Source of the DNA: Desulfobulbaceae bacterium | GTDB lineage: Bacteria > Desulfobacterota > Desulfobulbia > Desulfobulbales > SURF-16 | Assembly (NCBI GenBank): GCA_020444175.1 | Contig: JAHLLM010000002.1 | Location: 62,001-126,000, forward strand | DNA length: 64,000 nucleotides | Reading direction: 5' to 3' | Shown: positions 17,570 to 26,112 of the stretch, in pieces | How positions within the stretch are numbered: the stretch's first letter is position 1 | Layout: each line of letters starts with the position of its first letter | Notes under the pieces: model-generated | The model's input: the letters and a program-made list of their open reading frames with translations, nothing else | Told to the model about the DNA's origin: nothing | Database searches by the model: none | Made by a program: the position numbers and the translations under genes

Positions 17570-19671
17570 CATTTCCGTTTGATTGGAGTGAGCAGGGGTT
17601 GCAGGAGGTTGACTTTGACCTTTTTATTTCCGAATTTGCCGAAACCGTAAGGCTTTTTCTGCCCTGCCTGGATGTCCATTTTGCCGGTCCCAGTTCGGGC
17701 GGCGATTTGCCGTCCCTGTGGAAGGCCGGGGTTGAAATGGTGCGCAGCGAGCAGAAACCTGTTGTCGATGCCGGCAAGGAGGAGCATCTCTATCTGCCGC
17801 TCTGGGCGGCTGATGCCTTGGTCGGGGTTGCTGTTATCCACAGTGCGGCCGGGACCTATGAAAATTGTTCTTCTGTCTGGCTTTTGGAAAAAAGCAGAGT
17901 GATTTCGGTTGAAATGAAGCGAATTAAACAGTATGCCGTGGATGCAGTCACGGGGCTGCCCAGCGGCATGGTGTTGAATAGCCGCCTGCAGCGTTTTCTC
18001 GACTTTGGCCAAAGCAATGGCAATGAGTTCTTTTCCCTTGCCCTGCTTGAGATTTATCCAAGAGCAAGGGACGGAGAGCAGGCTCTCGGGGCAATCGGCA
18101 GGAGTGCGGCATTTCTGGATTCCCTTATCGGTCATCTTTTTACCCCATGTCACCTTGGCAACGGCATTTTCGGGCTTCTCTGGGAAGGTGTTGATGAGGA
18201 GCAGGCCCTGAAAATGGCCGACATGCTCCTGCGTTGGCTGAAGCGTGAGGGGGTTTTCAAGAGTCAGATCGGCATACGTTCATTTTGCCGGACTGAAGAA
18301 GACATCACCTGCGCCGGCCTTTTTGATCAGGCCTGGGAGGCCTTGGGTATTGCCAGAAAACGTGGGCCGTTTGCCCTTTGTTCGTATCTTGCGGTGAGCA
18401 ACCCCGAGGCCCATCCCCTTTGTCCGCCGCCAGGCAGTGTTCTGAGGCGACTGGCAAAGTTGTGGAAGAGTGCAGACAATTTTGCCCTTGTCCTCCTTCA
18501 TTCCGATCATAGTGAAAATGATGGGGGCGTCTCCTGGTCGGATCTTGTGGAGGATCATCTGGTTGTAATAGATGATCAGGAAGCCTTTGTTTTTCTGGCT
18601 CATGCTGATCGCAGTCAGGTTGAGGAGTGGTGCCGGTCTTTTCTGTCCAGAGTGGCCGGTGAAAAGAGCAGTTTTTCTATCGGCGCGGCGTTTTTTCCCG
18701 AGCATTCCTTTAAGAAGTCGGAGATTCCGGCAAATTGCCGAAAAGCCTTGCTGCATACCGGTTTTTTCGGGCCGGGAAGTATGACGTTTTTTGATGCGGT
18801 CAGTTTGAACATCAGCGGTGATATTTTTTATAATGAGGGTGATCTGGCCCGGGCAGTTCAGGAATATCGACTGGGGCTTCAGCTTGACGGGAAAAATATC
18901 AACCTGCTCAACAGTCTGGGGGTTACCTTTGCCCAGATGAACCAGTATAAAAAGGCGATTCCTCTTTTTGAGGAAGCATTGGTTTTAGATGCAAACAACT
19001 TTATGGCCCTTTTTAACCTTGGTTTTGCCTGGCTGGCAAGCGGGGAAGAGGCAAAGGCCCTGGGTAATTTCGAAAAGGCTCTCAAGGCGCAGGCGGAGAA
19101 TTTTGATCTTCTCCTGCAGCTCGGCAAGCTCTACTGCAAGGCAGGACGGTATCAGGATGCTGTCGATGTTCTGGGCAGGGGGGAGCAGGTCGGGCCTGTC
19201 GGAGTGCGGGATATCAGCCACGGTGCGGTTTATCGATATCTTGGAGAGGCCCACAGGGGGCTGGGCGAAAACGGCAAGGCCATGAGCTGTCTGCAGCGGG
19301 CGGTTCGACACAATCCCCGCGATGCCGAATCCTTAAGTCTTTTAGGGGAACTCTACTGCCGGGAGGGGCAGGGGAGTGAGGTCGCCCTGTCGCTCTGCAG
19401 GCAAGCCGTAGAGCTTGAAGCCCTCAATTGGCGGCACTGGTTTCGTTTTGCATTTGTCAATCTGGAGCTGGGCGATTATGATGCAGCCCGGGAGGCCGTT
19501 CGGCAGGGTTTGGCGCTTGACAGTAAAAACAACGATTTTCTTTTCCTGCTTGGGGCAATTTACCAGGCCCGGGGAAAGAATCGTCTTGCCGGTAACATGT
19601 TTAAAAAGTTAAAGAAAAATGATTCCTTTCATGCTGAAGCGATGAGGCGTCTGGCTGAGCTGAAGGATTAA
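17566..19671 (+). CDS. TPR-repeat protein with two degenerate GGDEF-like regions
   Basis: This 701-residue protein is translationally coupled to selA by a four-base overlap. Residues about 126-265 resemble a GGDEF domain opening (DAVTGLPSG), but the signature position reads HLGNGIF instead of RLGGDEF. A second GGDEF-like tail (SFSIGAAFFPEH, residues about 369-410) also lacks a signature. Neither region should make cyclic di-GMP. From about residue 415 to the end there are consecutive TPR units, for example LLNSLGVTFAQMNQYKKAI and LFNLGFAWLASGEEAKAL. There is no signal peptide. A scaffold or nucleotide-binding role is inference; a link to selenoprotein synthesis is suggested only by gene order. 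Confidence 0.75.
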   Translation: MTFPFDWSEQGLQEVDFDLFISEFAETVRLFLPCLDVHFAGPSSGGDLPSLWKAGVEMVRSEQKPVVDAGKEEHLYLPLWAADALVGVAVIHSAAGTYENCSSVWLLEKSRVISVEMKRIKQYAVDAVTGLPSGMVLNSRLQRFLDFGQSNGNEFFSLALLEIYPRARDGEQALGAIGRSAAFLDSLIGHLFTPCHLGNGIFGLLWEGVDEEQALKMADMLLRWLKREGVFKSQIGIRSFCRTEEDITCAGLFDQAWEALGIARKRGPFALCSYLAVSNPEAHPLCPPPGSVLRRLAKLWKSADNFALVLLHSDHSENDGGVSWSDLVEDHLVVIDDQEAFVFLAHADRSQVEEWCRSFLSRVAGEKSSFSIGAAFFPEHSFKKSEIPANCRKALLHTGFFGPGSMTFFDAVSLNISGDIFYNEGDLARAVQEYRLGLQLDGKNINLLNSLGVTFAQMNQYKKAIPLFEEALVLDANNFMALFNLGFAWLASGEEAKALGNFEKALKAQAENFDLLLQLGKLYCKAGRYQDAVDVLGRGEQVGPVGVRDISHGAVYRYLGEAHRGLGENGKAMSCLQRAVRHNPRDAESLSLLGELYCREGQGSEVALSLCRQAVELEALNWRHWFRFAFVNLELGDYDAAREAVRQGLALDSKNNDFLFLLGAIYQARGKNRLAGNMFKKLKKNDSFHAEAMRRLAELKD

Positions 19672-19742
19672 GTTGATTTATGAGGGACGAGGGACCTGCT
19701 TGACAGGGGTTCTTGTCTCTGGAAAGAGAAAAAGGGGTTGAG

Positions 19743-20423
19743 ATGGGTTTTAATTCTGGTCCGGTTGATGAAAAACAGCAGTATTGGTTGGATACTTTTA
19801 AGGTTGGAGATTCGTGGCGTTTGTTTCGGATTATGTCGGAGTTTGTTGACGGGTTTGATTCTCTTGCTGCCGTTAACAGGCCGGTTGTCTCTATCTTCGG
19901 ATCGGCTCGGACCAAAGAGGATAATCCCTTTTACAAACTGGCGGTCGAGGTGAGCCGGCGACTTGCCGAGGCTGGTTACGCCGTTATGACCGGAGGCGGG
20001 CCTGGAATCATGGAGGCCGGCAACCGTGGCGCCGCCGAGGTTGGGGCTCCTTCAATCGGGCTCAACATTACTTTGCCTTTTGAGCAGGAAGGCAATAAGT
20101 ATGCAAATCTTCCCCTGCATTTTAAATATTTTTTTGTTCGGAAGGTCATGCTCGTCAAATACGCAATGGCCTTTGTCGCCATGCCCGGCGGATTCGGCAC
20201 CCTTGATGAGCTTTTTGAAGCTGTTACACTGATCCAGACGAGACGCATCAAACCCTTCCCCATTGTCCTGGTGGGCAGCGATTACTGGGGAGGTATGATT
20301 GACTGGATTCGCAAGAGCATGGTTGCCGCCGGTAATATCAATGAGGAGGATCTTGATATATTTCAGATCATGGACAGTGCGGATGAAATTGTTCAGTATT
20401 TGAAGAGAACTGTCATTATCTGA
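19743..20423 (+). CDS. LOG family protein (lysine decarboxylase-like, cytokinin-riboside phosphohydrolase type)
   Basis: This 226-residue protein has the LOG family hallmarks: SIFGSART, MTGGGPGIMEA and the PGGxGTxxE motif as PGGFGTLDELFE. Bacterial members hydrolyse nucleoside 5'-monophosphates, releasing ribose 5-phosphate from the base, although many are still annotated as lysine decarboxylases. I start at the ATG at 19743, which has an AAAGGGG ribosome site; the frame is open from a TTG at 19713. It follows the TPR gene by 71 bases on the same strand and may be part of the selA transcript. Confidence 0.9.
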   Translation: MGFNSGPVDEKQQYWLDTFKVGDSWRLFRIMSEFVDGFDSLAAVNRPVVSIFGSARTKEDNPFYKLAVEVSRRLAEAGYAVMTGGGPGIMEAGNRGAAEVGAPSIGLNITLPFEQEGNKYANLPLHFKYFFVRKVMLVKYAMAFVAMPGGFGTLDELFEAVTLIQTRRIKPFPIVLVGSDYWGGMIDWIRKSMVAAGNINEEDLDIFQIMDSADEIVQYLKRTVII

Positions 20424-20606
20424 TGTGGCGGTTTTCTCCTCTCCCCCACTTTGTACCCACCTGCCTGAGAAATAATTTTTCTTCTATTTTTTGAATTTTA
20501 TGCCGACTTTTGCTATATGTTGTGCTTTTGGTTTTGTGGCACTCAATATATTGTTATTTTGTTCCTGTCCCTGTTTTTTTATGCTGTAACTCCGAAATAT
20601 TTTTCC

Positions 20607-20636
20607 TTGACACTATCCTTCATTGCTTCGTATAAA
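20607..20636 (+). promoter_or_regulatory. Sigma70-like promoter of the dcw cluster
   Basis: TTGACA at 20607-20612 and TATAAA at 20631-20636 are separated by 18 bases, close to consensus. The site lies 52 bases upstream of the mraZ start and directly before the MraZ-type boxes, which is the usual arrangement for the first promoter of the division and cell wall cluster. Confidence 0.75.
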
Positions 20637-20646
20637 TGCTTAATAT

Positions 20647-20680
20647 GGTGTAAAGTGGGCTTAAAAGGTGTAAAGGGGTC
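20647..20680 (+). promoter_or_regulatory. MraZ operator boxes
   Basis: Two near-identical 14-base units, GGTGTAAAGTGGGC (20647-20660) and GGTGTAAAGGGGTC (20667-20680), repeat with a 20-base period just downstream of the promoter. Read at 10-base spacing they give GTGGGC, AAGGTG and GGGGTC, in line with the TGGG-type direct repeats bound by MraZ rings in other bacteria. Autoregulation of mraZ is therefore likely. Confidence 0.65.
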
Positions 20681-20688
20681 GTCGAGGG

Positions 20689-21168
20689 ATGGGTGACACA
20701 TATAAAAAAAATCAGCCAAGTCGTTTCAGGGGCAGGTCCGAGCATGCTCTGGACGGCAAAGGAAGGCTCAATGTGCCGTCACGGTTCCGCGATGTCCTGC
20801 TGCGTGAATATGACGACAGGCTGATTATCACTCCTCCCTGGCCAAACTGTCTGCGCATATATCCTCTGCCTGAATGGGAGAAGCAGGAGTCGTCACTTCT
20901 GGGAATGGAGCAGAAGACACCGAAGGTTCAGAGGATGATCCGTTATCTTGTCGGCGGATCCGTTGAATGCCAGGTGGATAAAAATGGTCGAATTCTTCTT
21001 CCTGTCCAGCTTCGCAATCAACTGGATTTGAAAAAAGAAGTGGTCATGAACGGTATGCTCACCTTTTTTGAAATCTGGAGCAAGGAAGCCTGGGAGAAGG
21101 AAAGCATTGTCACTGAAGAGGATTTCAAGGATTTTGAGACGACTTTCAATGATTTAGGTCTTTACTAG
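20689..21168 (+). CDS. mraZ: Transcriptional regulator MraZ
   Basis: MraZ is a DNA-binding ring protein that controls the dcw operon. This product has 159 residues and the two AbrB-like halves of the family. The first contains the conserved opening ALDGKGRLNVPSRFRD, and the second contains VDKNGRILLPVQLRNQL. The ATG is preceded by a GAGG ribosome site and the operator repeats end eight bases before it. It starts the run of 14 division and wall genes on the plus strand, and its stop abuts rsmH. Confidence 0.95.
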   Translation: MGDTYKKNQPSRFRGRSEHALDGKGRLNVPSRFRDVLLREYDDRLIITPPWPNCLRIYPLPEWEKQESSLLGMEQKTPKVQRMIRYLVGGSVECQVDKNGRILLPVQLRNQLDLKKEVVMNGMLTFFEIWSKEAWEKESIVTEEDFKDFETTFNDLGLY

Positions 21169-22068
21169 GTGGTCGCTGTGAAACCGGTTCATCTCCCGGT
21201 TCTGTTGCAAGAAGTTATTCAGTTTCTTGCTCCTCAGGATGGCGGGCTTTACGTGGATGGGAATTTGGGACTCGGCGGACACAGTGGGGCCATACTGGAG
21301 GCAAGCAGTCCGGGCGGCAAGGTTATTGGTTTTGACTGGGATGAAGAGGCAATAGGTCAGGCCAGACATAACCTGGAGAAATATAAAGGCCGCATCGAGT
21401 TTGTCAGGCGAAATTTTGCCGAGATCAATGAAGTGCTGGATGAAATGGGGGTTTCTGGTGTTGACGGTATGCTTCTTGATCTCGGTCTTTCTTCTCTGCA
21501 GCTTGATACCAGTGGCCGCGGATTTTCTTTTCAGGGAGCTGAGCCCCTTGACATGCGCATGGATATCAGGGGTCACGAAACTGCGGCAGAGCTTCTGAAT
21601 AGGGCAAGTCAAGAGGATTTAGCCGATATTTTCTACTATTACGGCGAGGAGCGGCAGGCCAGGCGTATTGCCTCCCGTCTTGTTGCTGCCAGGAAACAGA
21701 CGCCTTTTGTGACAACGGATCAGTTGGTAAAAGTGGTGGAGGAGGCAGTGCCCCGTCGCTTCAGGCCCAAAAAGATCCATGTCGCCACAAAAGTTTTTCA
21801 GGCGCTCCGCATCGCCGTTAATCGTGAACTTGAGAATTTGGAAACCGTTCTTGCCTGCGCTGCTGATATCGTCAAGCCGGGTGGGCGTATATGTATCATT
21901 TCCTTCCACTCCTTGGAGGACCGTCTCGTGAAACGGGCTTTTCGTGATAATCAATTCCTTGACGTTCTAACCACAAAGCCGGTACAGGCGGCCAGTAGAG
22001 AGCTGCAAATCAATCCACGCGCAAGAAGTGCAAGGATGCGCGTAGCATCAGTCCGGGGGAAACAATGA
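21169..22068 (+). CDS. rsmH: 16S rRNA (cytosine1402-N4)-methyltransferase
   Basis: RsmH (MraW) methylates C1402 of 16S rRNA using S-adenosylmethionine. The 299-residue product shows HLPVLLQEV, the SAM-binding GLGGHSGAIL with FDWDEEA, LLDLGLSSLQLD and FHSLEDRLVKRAF, all typical. Translation may begin at the GTG at 21169 next to the mraZ stop, or at the GTG at 21178 that has AGGTGG five bases upstream; I give the longer frame. Its TGA overlaps the ftsL ATG. Confidence 0.95.
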   Translation: MVAVKPVHLPVLLQEVIQFLAPQDGGLYVDGNLGLGGHSGAILEASSPGGKVIGFDWDEEAIGQARHNLEKYKGRIEFVRRNFAEINEVLDEMGVSGVDGMLLDLGLSSLQLDTSGRGFSFQGAEPLDMRMDIRGHETAAELLNRASQEDLADIFYYYGEERQARRIASRLVAARKQTPFVTTDQLVKVVEEAVPRRFRPKKIHVATKVFQALRIAVNRELENLETVLACAADIVKPGGRICIISFHSLEDRLVKRAFRDNQFLDVLTTKPVQAASRELQINPRARSARMRVASVRGKQ

Positions 22069-22439
22069 TTACCGATTATTCACCTCGTTTTAAGGACTCT
22101 CCAAAAAGAATGCCGGGCAAACGCGGTCCTGGGCAGAAAATGACAATCGGTGAAGTATTCTGGAAATTGTCAGGGGTGCTCGTGATCTGCACAACGCTGA
22201 TTGGCTTGGCCGGAAGCTTCTGGTTTTCCTGGAAAATAAGAACTGGCCTGGATGATTTGTCTCGGGAGCAGGAGAGGCGCAAGAGCCTGCAGCAGATAAG
22301 TATGACTTTGCAGGAAGATGAAAAAAGGCTTTTTGATCAGAAACGTATCGAGAAAGTTGCTGCGGCAGAGCTGGAATTGTATGTGCCGTCACAAAAGTAT
22401 ATCGGAGGAGGCATAACCGTCAGGGTTCCGAAGCCATGA
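22065..22439 (+). CDS. ftsL: Cell division protein FtsL (divergent)
   Basis: This 124-residue bitopic protein has a basic cytoplasmic tail of about 35 residues, one membrane helix (about 37-58) and a periplasmic coiled-coil segment, which is the FtsL plan. Sequence conservation is low, as usual for FtsL, so the call depends on topology and position between rsmH and ftsI. It overlaps both neighbours by four bases (ATGA), which shows tight translational coupling. FtsL normally recruits and activates the FtsW-FtsI septal synthase, and that partner pair is abnormal here. Confidence 0.85.
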   Translation: MITDYSPRFKDSPKRMPGKRGPGQKMTIGEVFWKLSGVLVICTTLIGLAGSFWFSWKIRTGLDDLSREQERRKSLQQISMTLQEDEKRLFDQKRIEKVAAAELELYVPSQKYIGGGITVRVPKP

Positions 22440-24394
22440 TCAGGGACTGGTCAGTTCACAAAGAATATAAAAAAGAGCAGAAAAAGAAAAAAAGAAAAAT
22501 ATATCTGACCATTCTTGCTGTCCTTGTCATGGGGGGGGCTTACTTCTTCCTGGCACCCTTTTTTTTCAGGCCGACAGGAAAAGTTGAGGTCGGAAATGAG
22601 GAAGTAAAGGAGCAGAAGGCGCCGCGGCAAGTCAGTAATGAGGGGAAACGCAAAAAAATTTATGACCGCGATATGCGTGAGCTTGCAGTCAGTTTCAAGC
22701 TTAGTTCAGTTTATGTCAAGCCTCTTGAGTTCGACAACATAGAAAAAACCGTAAGTCTCCTGGCTGAAGTGCTGGGGCTTGACGAGAAATCCTTGTTGGA
22801 AGAGTTAAAGGCTCAGAGGAGTTTCAAGTGGCTTGCCGAAAATATTCAGGAAGAAAAAGTTCGCGAAATAGCTGATTTAAGTCTGTCCGGTGTTTATTTT
22901 TATGAGCAGCATAGTCGGTTTTACCCAGAGGGGGCCAGGGTGGCCAATATCATTGGCGAAGTAAAGGATGAGCAAGGGCTTTCGGGTATTGAGGCCTATT
23001 ATGACTCCTTTCTTCGCTATGACGCGGTAAAAAAGAGCGATAGTGAAGGGGAAATCGACAAAGGACTGGTTCTGACTCTGGACATGGAAATTCAGGGCCT
23101 TCTGGCAAAGCAGATGGGAAATCTGCACAAGGTGATAGAAACCGATGATAATGGTTTTGTTTTTGGAGATCAGACTGTGATTAATGCCCTGGTGATGGAT
23201 GTGACAAGTGGCGAAATACTGGCCTATGTGCAGTATCCATCAGCGGGGCATGGCGGATTGGGAGTCAAGGGTGAAAACGCGGGACGGGAATCATTGCTGA
23301 CAATGCCCGTGGATCCGGGCAGACTGAGCCTGCTTTTTAAAGTGGCGGATGCCTATAACAGAGGGGAGGCAGTCATTTCCGGAGAAGAGGATCTGCCGGG
23401 TGAGGTGAAATGGATCTACCCTCGTCATTTGAAAAAGATTGTCAAGAAACAAAAGTTGGTCCAGTGGGTGGAGGCAGGTGAAGGCAGCTACACCTCGCCC
23501 TGGTTGGCTCATGCTCTTCCGGCAATGGACGAGGAAGCCCTTGATGAGCAAAGTAAAGATTTTTCTGTGCAGGATTTTATCGATCAGGGTGTGTCATGCA
23601 GTGTCGATCTGCCGGGCAAAAATGGAGGGGGAGATACAGGACTTGGCTTGCTGTGCGGCATAACAGCGCTTGTTAATGGGGGAAAAAGTGTCAAGCCTCA
23701 TTTTCTAAAAGGCTTTTACACGGAAGATAACAAGCTGGAAGAACGGAAATGGCCTGCGCAGGAAAAAAAAATTGTTGAGCCGGAGGCAAGCCGGAAATTT
23801 GTTCGTTTTTTGCAGGAAGCCGTGGGCGGGACAAGTTCGGTGATGGTTGGAGAGGTTATCGTTCCACTGGGAACAGGACTGTTTCAGGAAGAAGAAAATC
23901 CCGAGAATCAAGGGGCCCAGGACGAGGAAAAGGCCAACCAGGTCATGGACAATTGCAGAGTTATTGTTCTTGCCGCAGCACCAGTAAAAAATCCGGAGCT
24001 TGCCATGGTTCTCAATGTGGAGCATGGCCGGGTTGACCTGGAAAATCCTTCGCCGTTCAAAGCGAAAAGTGAAGAATTCCTGAAAAAAGCAATCCGGTTG
24101 CATCGGCAAAAGAGCAGCAGCAGGACAAAGCATAAATACACAGTGGAGGATTACCGAAACTGGCTGTTTGAGCGGGAACAGTTGCCTGGAAGTGGGAAAA
24201 ACATAAAAAAAGCCAATGGCCGCATGCAGGATGTAAGAGGCTTGAGTCTGCGTAAGGCTCTGCAGATACTGGAACAAAACGATGTGAAAGTGATGATAGA
24301 GGGTTCCGGCAGGGTGAAGAGTCAATACCCTGCACCTGGAAGCAAGCTGGCAAAAGATACTGTGGTCGTTTTAAAGGCCGAAGTGGTGAAGTAA
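22436..24394 (+). CDS. ftsI: FtsI-position penicillin-binding-like protein with lost catalytic motifs and a PASTA domain
   Basis: This 652-residue protein has the FtsI layout: one membrane helix (about residues 23-43), a dimerisation domain with IYDRDMRELAVS and RFYPEGARVANIIGEV, a transpeptidase-like domain from about 215 (ALVMDVTSGEILAYVQYPS), and a C-terminal PASTA domain (about 600-652). The active site is gone. Where FtsI has Pro-Gly-Ser-x-x-Lys this protein has Pro-Gly-Arg296-Leu-Ser-Leu299. The KTG box reads Val-Pro-Leu478-Gly-Thr-Gly, and no SxN motif is found. Flanking residues remain alignable, so this is not a wrong frame. It should not bind penicillin covalently or cross-link peptidoglycan. 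A structural role in the divisome is inferred. Confidence 0.85.
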   Translation: MIRDWSVHKEYKKEQKKKKRKIYLTILAVLVMGGAYFFLAPFFFRPTGKVEVGNEEVKEQKAPRQVSNEGKRKKIYDRDMRELAVSFKLSSVYVKPLEFDNIEKTVSLLAEVLGLDEKSLLEELKAQRSFKWLAENIQEEKVREIADLSLSGVYFYEQHSRFYPEGARVANIIGEVKDEQGLSGIEAYYDSFLRYDAVKKSDSEGEIDKGLVLTLDMEIQGLLAKQMGNLHKVIETDDNGFVFGDQTVINALVMDVTSGEILAYVQYPSAGHGGLGVKGENAGRESLLTMPVDPGRLSLLFKVADAYNRGEAVISGEEDLPGEVKWIYPRHLKKIVKKQKLVQWVEAGEGSYTSPWLAHALPAMDEEALDEQSKDFSVQDFIDQGVSCSVDLPGKNGGGDTGLGLLCGITALVNGGKSVKPHFLKGFYTEDNKLEERKWPAQEKKIVEPEASRKFVRFLQEAVGGTSSVMVGEVIVPLGTGLFQEEENPENQGAQDEEKANQVMDNCRVIVLAAAPVKNPELAMVLNVEHGRVDLENPSPFKAKSEEFLKKAIRLHRQKSSSRTKHKYTVEDYRNWLFEREQLPGSGKNIKKANGRMQDVRGLSLRKALQILEQNDVKVMIEGSGRVKSQYPAPGSKLAKDTVVVLKAEVVK

Positions 24395-24397
24395 TTC

Positions 24398-26101
24398 ATG
24401 GGGTGCCGAAGAAAAAAAAGTCTCAATAGTCTGCTCACGGGACTTGACGTGTCTTGCGACGAGAACACGGGAGACATAGAAGTTTGCGGTGTGACTGCTG
24501 ATTCACGGCAGGTTCAGCCGGGCATGCTGTTTGTGGCTGTTGCCGGGCAGACAGTTGATGGGCATCGCTTCATTGCTGAGGCTGTGCAAAAAGGATGTCC
24601 CGCAGTGATGGCGTGCCGCGAGGCCGATGTGACGGTTGACGTTCCAGTTGTCAGGGCGGATGATACTGCGGCAATGCTCGGTTTTGTGGCCGGGGCTTTT
24701 TATGATCATCCCTGTAGGCAGTTGAGAATGATTGGAATCACGGGCACCAATGGCAAAACAACCAGCAGCTATCTGCTCGAAGAGGTGATTCAACACACTG
24801 GAGGGAAACCGGGGGTAATAGGGACGGTTTCTGTTCGCTACATGGGACATGAAACATTCGCCTCTCTGACAACTCCCCAGCCCGTCGAATTGCAGAGGAT
24901 TTTGCGTAAGATGTGTGAGAGCGGGGTGACTCATGTGGTTATGGAGGTGTCATCCCATGCCCTTGAGCAGCAGAGGGTCAATGGGATCTGGTTTGATGTG
25001 GTTCTTTTTACAAACCTGAGCCGTGATCACCTTGATTATCATGGCACAATGGAACGCTATTTTGCACAGAAAGAAAAACTTTTTTCCTTGCACCTGAAAG
25101 AAAAGGGCAAGGGAGTGATTGTTTTGAGTCAGAATGACAGCCAGGGTGAAGCAAATGTCGAATGGAGCCAAAGACTGGTTCAATTGCTGACAAAAAATAA
25201 TCGCCGTTTCTGGACCTGTGGAATCGGCAAGGGATTGGTCCAGGCCAGAAATTTCAAGTCGGATTTGGGCGGCATAAAGGCAGACATCATTACTCCTGAG
25301 GAACAGTGTCATTTAACAAGCAAACTGGTTGGCAGATTTAATCTTAAGAATCTGTTGGGGACAATTGGTTGTGCAGAGGCGCTGGGTCTGGATCTGGACA
25401 CCATCTGTCGGGGCTTGCGCCGGGCAGATGGTGTTCCCGGTCGAATGGAAAGGATTTTTTTACAGAAAAATGATGGGAAGAGCGAAGCTGACGTGGATGT
25501 TTTTGTGGATTACGCCCATACTCCTGACGCCCTGGAAAATGTGTTGCGCACCTTGAAGGAATTGAATCCGGTGCGGCTTGTTGTGGTCTTCGGCTGCGGC
25601 GGCGACCGTGACCAGGGTAAGCGCAGCCTCATGGGAGAGGTCGCAGCACGACTGGCGGATGTTGTTATTCTGACCACGGACAATTCAAGAACAGAGTCTC
25701 CCGTGAAAATCCTTGCGGAAATTGAGCAAGGGGTGAAGAAGGCCAATCTTGCTAAAGTCGCGGGGGAGCAACTCATGGAGAGCCCGGACCAGAACGGCTA
25801 CGATATTGTTGCGGACAGGGCGGAAGCAATCAGGATTGCGATTAGGCATGCTCAACCCGGTGATGTGGTGCTGATCAGTGGCAAAGGTCATGAAACCTAT
25901 CAGATTGCCGGTTCGAAGAAAGAGTTTTTTGATGATCGCGATCAGGCAAGAAAGCAGCTTGAAAAAAGAATGAAAGACCTGCTCTTGAAGAATGGAGAGT
26001 GCAAAAGACGGCAGGTACAATGTGAAGAGCAGAAAACAATGCTGGTAACGGCTCCGACCGGCATTGCATTTTGCGATCTATGTTCCGGCGAGGCCGGATA
26101 G
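24398..26101 (+). CDS. murE: UDP-N-acetylmuramoyl-tripeptide synthetase MurE
   Basis: MurE adds the third peptide residue to UDP-MurNAc-L-Ala-D-Glu using ATP. The 567-residue product shows VTADSRQV, the ATP loop GTNGKTT, TTPQP, MEVSSHAL, NLSRDHLDYHGTMERY and the substrate-specificity motif DNSR. The usual motif for meso-diaminopimelate is DNPR, so the substrate is probably meso-diaminopimelate with one change. The protein has a tail of about 40 residues beyond the normal end, rich in Lys, Arg and Cys, with no recognised domain. It starts three bases after the ftsI stop. Confidence 0.95.
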   Translation: MGCRRKKSLNSLLTGLDVSCDENTGDIEVCGVTADSRQVQPGMLFVAVAGQTVDGHRFIAEAVQKGCPAVMACREADVTVDVPVVRADDTAAMLGFVAGAFYDHPCRQLRMIGITGTNGKTTSSYLLEEVIQHTGGKPGVIGTVSVRYMGHETFASLTTPQPVELQRILRKMCESGVTHVVMEVSSHALEQQRVNGIWFDVVLFTNLSRDHLDYHGTMERYFAQKEKLFSLHLKEKGKGVIVLSQNDSQGEANVEWSQRLVQLLTKNNRRFWTCGIGKGLVQARNFKSDLGGIKADIITPEEQCHLTSKLVGRFNLKNLLGTIGCAEALGLDLDTICRGLRRADGVPGRMERIFLQKNDGKSEADVDVFVDYAHTPDALENVLRTLKELNPVRLVVVFGCGGDRDQGKRSLMGEVAARLADVVILTTDNSRTESPVKILAEIEQGVKKANLAKVAGEQLMESPDQNGYDIVADRAEAIRIAIRHAQPGDVVLISGKGHETYQIAGSKKEFFDDRDQARKQLEKRMKDLLLKNGECKRRQVQCEEQKTMLVTAPTGIAFCDLCSGEAG

Positions 26102-26112
26102 GAGAAAGGATC

